Assembly: GCA_963734435.1 (NCBI GenBank)
Contig: CAVTHA010000007.1
Span: forward strand, 124,001 to 188,000
Origin: Bog-756 sp963734435
Lineage (GTDB): Bacteria; Actinomycetota; Acidimicrobiia; Acidimicrobiales; RAAP-2
Direction: 5' to 3'
DNA: 64,000 nucleotides
Positions within the stretch are counted from its first letter, which is position 1; every line of letters starts with the position of its first letter. Positions 60,275 through 64,000 of this stretch are shown in pieces. A model generated the notes under the pieces. That model saw nothing but the letters and a program-made list of their open reading frames with translations. It did no database searches and was not told the origin of the DNA. The position numbers and the translations under genes were made by a program.

Positions 60275-60931
60275 ATGGTCCGATCAACTAGTGAACTCCG
60301 GCGTATCGACACCGTTGGCATCCGAACGCTAATTGCGGGCGGAATCGGAATGCTGCTCGGCGCTGTCTCGACCGCCCTCGTGACCTGGCAGGCAGCAATT
60401 CTGGTGGGATGGGATTTTGCGGCCGCCTTTCTACTGACCTGGACGTGGGTCGACATAGCCAGGTTGAATGGGCAGGGAACGAAGTCGCACGCAAATCGTG
60501 AAGACCCGAGTCGTCGACTTTCTGAAGCCATCATCATTGTGTCCGGGGTCGCCCTGTTAGCGGCGGTCGGGCTCCTACTGGTCCGGGCTGGTCAGACGCA
60601 CAGTCCGACCAGGGCATACTTGATCGCGATCGGCATCCTGAGTGTGATCCTTTCGTGGGGCACGGTCCACACGATTTTTGCTTTGCGTTACACCCGCGCT
60701 TACTACCGCGGAACCGAAGGGGGTGTTGACTTCAACGAGGAAGACCCTCCGGCTTATCTTGACTTTGCCTACCTGTCGTTCACGATAGGGATGACCTTTC
60801 AAGTCTCAGATACTGATCTCACGACGAAATCTGTCAGGAGGCTTGCCCTTGGGCACGCGTTACTGTCCTATCTTTTCGGTGCACTCATTTTGGCTCTCTC
60901 GATCAACGTTGTCGCGGGCCTTTTGGGATGA
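60275..60931 (+). CDS. DUF1345 membrane protein
   Basis: A 218-residue membrane protein with five helices: GIGMLLGAVSTALVTWQAAI, LVGWDFAAAFLLTWTWVDIA, SEAIIIVSGVALLAAVGLLL, AIGILSVILSWGTVHTIFAL and a last pair near the end. The central YLDFAYLSFTIGMTFQVSDT segment and RYTRAYYRG are the DUF1345 hallmarks. Function unknown; members resemble two-pore potassium-channel-like folds only loosely. Starts at ATG 60275. Confidence 0.9.
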   Translation: MVRSTSELRRIDTVGIRTLIAGGIGMLLGAVSTALVTWQAAILVGWDFAAAFLLTWTWVDIARLNGQGTKSHANREDPSRRLSEAIIIVSGVALLAAVGLLLVRAGQTHSPTRAYLIAIGILSVILSWGTVHTIFALRYTRAYYRGTEGGVDFNEEDPPAYLDFAYLSFTIGMTFQVSDTDLTTKSVRRLALGHALLSYLFGALILALSINVVAGLLG

Positions 60932-61379
60932 TGGTCTGCGTGCTGCACTTTCGGGCGGTTTGACTGCCGACCAACCTCGGCTCGTTCCTTGATTCTTCGA
61001 CTAGTCCTATGGGTCGCATCGACGTTGGTACAGGAGGAGGCTGACACGTGCGCTTGAATCGCGGGGTGGATCGGAGCCGAGGGATGGGGCGCACACCTTC
61101 TTGACTGAATTCTCTCTTTGCCACCTTGCCCGAATGCGAGTCGAGAGTTGACCAGGCCGTGGCGGTCACTGGCTCAAGCAGGTTCGAGCTGCGCTAGTTC
61201 ATGGCCTCGTCGACGATTGAGACAATGTCGGGATGGGTATCACCCAAACACAATCAGGAGAGCTGTGCGCTGCCATCTCCATCGCTCGTTGCGATGACTC
61301 GGCAGAAGAGATTCGGCAGTTCGAGGCGGCTCGAGCACGCTAACTCTGAAGGCTGATTCAGATTGGGATTGGAGCATCA
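60932..61379. other. Intergenic stretch with possible short peptides
   Basis: About 450 bases. A 36-residue frame (61233-61343, MGITQTQSGELCAAISIARC...) and an 18-residue frame with a strong ribosome site (GGAGGAGG, GTG near 61049) are seen; neither resembles anything known. The last bases lead to the next gene. Confidence 0.35.
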
Positions 61380-62330
61380 ATGGTTCAGTACGGTTACTTT
61401 CTCTCGTCAGAGGAGCTGTCTCCCGGGTCAATGATCGAAGCTGCCCGCTATGCGGAGCCTCTCGGCATCGACTCCCTCTTCATCTCCGACCATTTCCACC
61501 CGTGGCTGGAATCGCAGGGACAGAGTCCATTCGTCTGGAGCGTTCTCGGGGCCATCGCTGCCAGCACAAACCAGCGATTGATGACCGGCGTTACCTGTCC
61601 GACTGTCCGCATCCATCCAGCGATCCTCGCCCAGGCCACAGCCACCACACAGCTCATGGCAGAAGGCAGATTCCGATTCGGGGTCGGGACAGGTGAAAAC
61701 CTGAATGAGCACATCTTGGGACACCGGTGGCCACCGGTGGCAACACGTCTGGAGATGCTCGAGGAGTCGGTCGAGGTGATCCGGAGCCTCTGGAAGGGCG
61801 GGTATGTCACACACCACGGGCGCTACTACACAGTGGAGAATGCTCGAATCTTTTCCCTTCCAGACAACGCTCCGCCCATCTTGGTGTCGGGGTTCGGGCC
61901 TGAGGCGACCGACCTGGCCTCCCGAATCGGAGACGGATATGTGAACACCTCCCCCGAGTCCGACCTCATCCAGCGCTACCGGGACCAGGGTGGGAAAGGG
62001 CCGGCAGTTGCGGCGGTAAAGGTCTGCTGGGCTGTCGATGAAGGCTCGGCGCGGAAACTAGCTCACGACCGGTGGAAGTCCTCTGGGCTCCCGGGTCAGC
62101 TCAGTCAGGAGCTGGCTCTGCCCGCGCACTTCGAGGCTGGATCGCAGCTGGTCACCGAAGATACCGTCGCCGAATCGATTCCATGCGGTCCGGATCCGTC
62201 TCACCATGCCGAGGTCATCCGGAAGTACGTCGAAGCAGGCTTTGACGAAATCTTCATTGCCCAGGTGGGAGACGACCAACAAGGTTTCCTGGAATTCTTC
62301 TCCAACGAACTCCGGCCCATCCTCCCATGA
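61380..62330 (+). CDS. F420-dependent LLM-class oxidoreductase (TIGR03557-like)
   Basis: A 316-residue luciferase-like (beta/alpha)8 enzyme, likely using the deazaflavin F420. It opens VQYGYFLSSEELSPGSMIEA with SLFISDHFHPWLESQGQSPF, the motif of the FGD-like family; RFGVGTGENLNEHILGHRWP and VATRLEMLEESVEVIRSLWK follow, then YYTVENARIFSLPDNAPPIL and GPEATDLASRIGDGYVNTSP. Related enzymes include F420-dependent glucose-6-phosphate dehydrogenase. F420 use is inferred from the family. A substrate cannot be assigned, though sugars fit the neighbourhood. Confidence 0.88.
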   Translation: MVQYGYFLSSEELSPGSMIEAARYAEPLGIDSLFISDHFHPWLESQGQSPFVWSVLGAIAASTNQRLMTGVTCPTVRIHPAILAQATATTQLMAEGRFRFGVGTGENLNEHILGHRWPPVATRLEMLEESVEVIRSLWKGGYVTHHGRYYTVENARIFSLPDNAPPILVSGFGPEATDLASRIGDGYVNTSPESDLIQRYRDQGGKGPAVAAVKVCWAVDEGSARKLAHDRWKSSGLPGQLSQELALPAHFEAGSQLVTEDTVAESIPCGPDPSHHAEVIRKYVEAGFDEIFIAQVGDDQQGFLEFFSNELRPILP

Positions 62331-62636
62331 TCGGTCACGGCTACCCGAGCCGCGGTCGGCGTCGGGATCCTCGAAGATGTCTGGGTCCCCAAAGGGCCCG
62401 ATTGAAGCGGGCATCGGAGGGGGAAGCCGCTTCCGACGCGAAGAACCAACAGCTCGAAAGCGCTCCCCACAGACGAGAGGGCGTGTCATGCCGTCGAAGC
62501 GAGCCAATGACAAGAATGAGAACCGGGTCGTCGCGTTGAACTGGGGAGCGTGACGTAGGAAGAGGTCCACCAACGCGGCCAGAGGTCCCGCCATCGTTGT
62601 GGTTGTTCGACGACCACACGAGGAGGACCTCTGACT
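62331..62636. other. Intergenic stretch leading into an ISL3-type element
   Basis: About 305 bases without a convincing gene. The last ~70 bases have GACGACCACACGAGGAGGAC just before the transposase start, a good ribosome site. The left end of the ISL3-type element should lie in here but I cannot place it. Confidence 0.4.
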
Positions 62637-62798
62637 ATGGATGACGCTATCGGCCACGCCGAGGCCATGCTGGGACTGGACGGGTTCCGAGTGCTCGAGG
62701 TAGATCGGAAGCCGGCGGAGATGGCCGTGACCGTCGAGACCACGGCTGACGTCGCAGGGTGTGCGACCTGTGGTGTCCGAGCCAAGGCCCAGGACCGT
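62637..62798 (+). mobile_element. N-terminal fragment of an ISL3-type transposase
   Basis: ATG 62637 reads DDAIGHAEAMLGLDGFRVLE, then MAVTVETTADVAGCATCGVR and AKAQDR. LLGL-xGFxV and the CxxCG finger are the ISL3 (zinc_ribbon-transposase) start. At 62798 the frame meets the left end of the next IS (GAAGGGTCCATTTACTCGTC). The remainder of the ISL3 gene is not seen up to the window end. Confidence 0.75.
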
Positions 62799-63928
62799 GA
62801 AGGGTCCATTTACTCGTCCGCCGGCTTGACCAGGCACGACGAGCTCGGTGAGGCTCGCCGCCCGTGGCACTCTCCTTCCTCTACCGCTTCGTCCGCCGTG
62901 TCATCGAGGCGATCCGCATCCACCGGATGGACGCGGTGGCCAAGGACGCCGAGATCCTCGTGCTGCGCCACCAGCTGACCGTGCTCAGCGTCAGGTCGCC
63001 CGTCCCCGCTTCACCTGGTCGGATCGAGCGATCGTCAGCGTCCTCGCTCGCCTCGTCCCTCGTGAGCGATGGACATCCTTCCTCGTCACGCCCGAGACGA
63101 TCCTTCGCTGGCATCGTGCCCTCGTTCGACGACGATGGACCTATCCCCACCGAAGCCCCGGCCGCCCGGCCTTGGCCCATGAGACGGTCGAGCTGATCGT
63201 TCGCCTGGCACGGGAGAACCCACGCTGGGGCTACCTGCGAATCGTGGGCGAGCTCAAGAAGCTCGGCGTCGTCGTCTCCAAGACCAGCGTCGCCGCCGTT
63301 CTTCGCCGCCATCGTCTCCCGCCTGCGCCACGGCGCTCCGGTCCTACCTGGAGCGAGTTCCTGCGCGCCCAGGCCAGAGGAATCTTGGCCACCGACTTCT
63401 TCACGGTCGACACGATCACCTTACGGCGCTTCTACGTGCTCTTCGTGATCGAGATCGACCGGCGACGGGTGCACCTGCTCGGCGTCACCGCCAACCCCAA
63501 CGATCCCTGGGTCACCCAGGTGGCCCGCAACTTCACCTCCGATCTCGAAGACGCGGGCCGCCGCTTCCGATTCCTCATCCGCGACCGGGATACCAAGTTC
63601 ACCGCCAGCTTTCGACACCGTGCTCGCCTCCATCGGCATCGAGACCATACGAACCCCGATCGCCTCGCCTCGGGCGAACGCTTTCGCCGAGCGGTTTGTG
63701 CGAACCGTCCGCGAGGACTGCCTCGACCACCTCCTCGTGGTCTCGCAACGCCATCTCGAGGCGGTACTCGCCGAGTACATCCGCCATTACAACGAAGCCA
63801 GGCCCCACCGAGGCCTCCAGCTCGACCAGCCACTCCCCCGCCCGGCGACCTCGACCACCAACGACGGCAAGGTCATCCGTCGCGATGTCCTCGGCGGCAT
63901 CGTGCACGAGTACGAGCGTGCTGCCTGA
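62798..63928 (+). mobile_element. Near-complete rve/DDE-type IS transposase (two single-base frameshifts)
   Basis: The left end matches the IS at 29797. The transposase starts at GTG 62864 (ALSFLYRFVRRVIEAIRIHR). Near 62986 one C is missing relative to the 29.9-kb copy, and near 63610 there is one extra T (TTT for TT). Otherwise the protein is whole: ETILRWHRALVRRRWTYPHR, WGYLRIVGELKKLGVVVSKT, DDE core DFFTVDTITLRRFYVLFVIE and RDRDTKFTASF, ASPRANAFAERFVRTVREDC, HLEAVLAEYIRHYNEARPHR, and the end GGIVHEYERAA at 63928. This is the least decayed IS copy here. The right end lies in the last 70 bases but could not be fixed. Confidence 0.85.
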
Positions 63929-64000
63929 GAGGCTCCCGCCTTTCTCCTAGTCGTACCTACGATGGGCCACCTCCCACGGTCAACCGCAATCGCCTGTTTC

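Overview
The window is high-GC bacterial DNA, most likely from an Actinomycetota (an Acidimicrobiia-like soil or water lineage would fit, but that is a guess). Pointers are a deazaflavin (F420)-type luciferase-like oxidoreductase at 61.4-62.3 kb, a LuxR regulator paired divergently with a methyltransferase, GGAGG-type ribosome sites with GTG/TTG starts, PPOX-family flavin proteins and lysine-rich histone-like tails. There is no rRNA, complete tRNA, replication gene, CRISPR array or phage gene. The content reads as an accessory or stress island on a chromosome or large plasmid.

Layout. 0-6 kb: an M50 protease fragment, a PPOX flavoprotein, a decayed phosphate transporter pair (PiT plus DUF47), a lysine-rich histone-like protein, an alpha/beta hydrolase, then a second, more truncated copy of the PiT-DUF47 pair. 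6-14.7 kb: dodecin, a hypothetical protein, a broken NTF2-like gene, an acyl-CoA dehydrogenase, a transposase fragment, a second PPOX protein, a ferritin-like protein, and a TPR-LuxR regulator divergent from a methyltransferase. 14.7-20.8 kb: an FtsX-type permease and a secreted GH3 glycosidase, bracketed by two 167-bp blocks that each carry the 3' half of a tRNA. 20.8-32 kb: a toxin-antitoxin pair, a broken pentapeptide-repeat protein, a secreted hydrolase that has lost its catalytic core, a MarR-DUF488 fusion with its palindromic operator next to a ClC chloride channel, a DUF3565-DUF1971 fusion, and several nested, decaying insertion sequences of one rve/DDE family.

32-45.7 kb: a dense stress region. 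It holds CIRCE-controlled Hsp20, small zinc-ribbon and hydrophobic peptides, RDD, DUF1206 and DoxX membrane proteins, STAS and HATPase partner-switch proteins, a NarL-type regulator, a ferritin-like protein, an acyl-CoA dehydrogenase/NodS-like methyltransferase fusion with a glycosyltransferase, and CsbD. 45.8-54.8 kb: one tightly coupled operon with a ThDP-dependent oxidase/decarboxylase, a membrane protein, a gluconate-dehydrogenase subunit 3-like protein, a GMC flavoprotein, an enolase-superfamily dehydratase, an SDR and a GH15 glucoamylase/trehalase. It looks like a carbohydrate and sugar-acid oxidation module and is the best candidate here for an undescribed system. 55-64 kb: CYTH-CHAD, a second histone-like protein with five 54-bp repeats, topoisomerase IB, a BrkB/YihY membrane protein, DUF1345, the F420-type oxidoreductase, and an ISL3-type transposase interrupted by another IS.

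An unusually large share of genes carries one or two single-base frameshifts while the protein stays well conserved across the break (permease, ThDP enzyme, GMC enzyme, response regulator, DUF1206, both STAS proteins, transposases). Other genes are plainly dead, with stops, truncations and nested IS. Both real decay and consensus-sequence indels are therefore likely. Entries typed CDS but marked frameshifted are full-length genes with one or two such indels; entries typed pseudogene are truncated or multiply broken.
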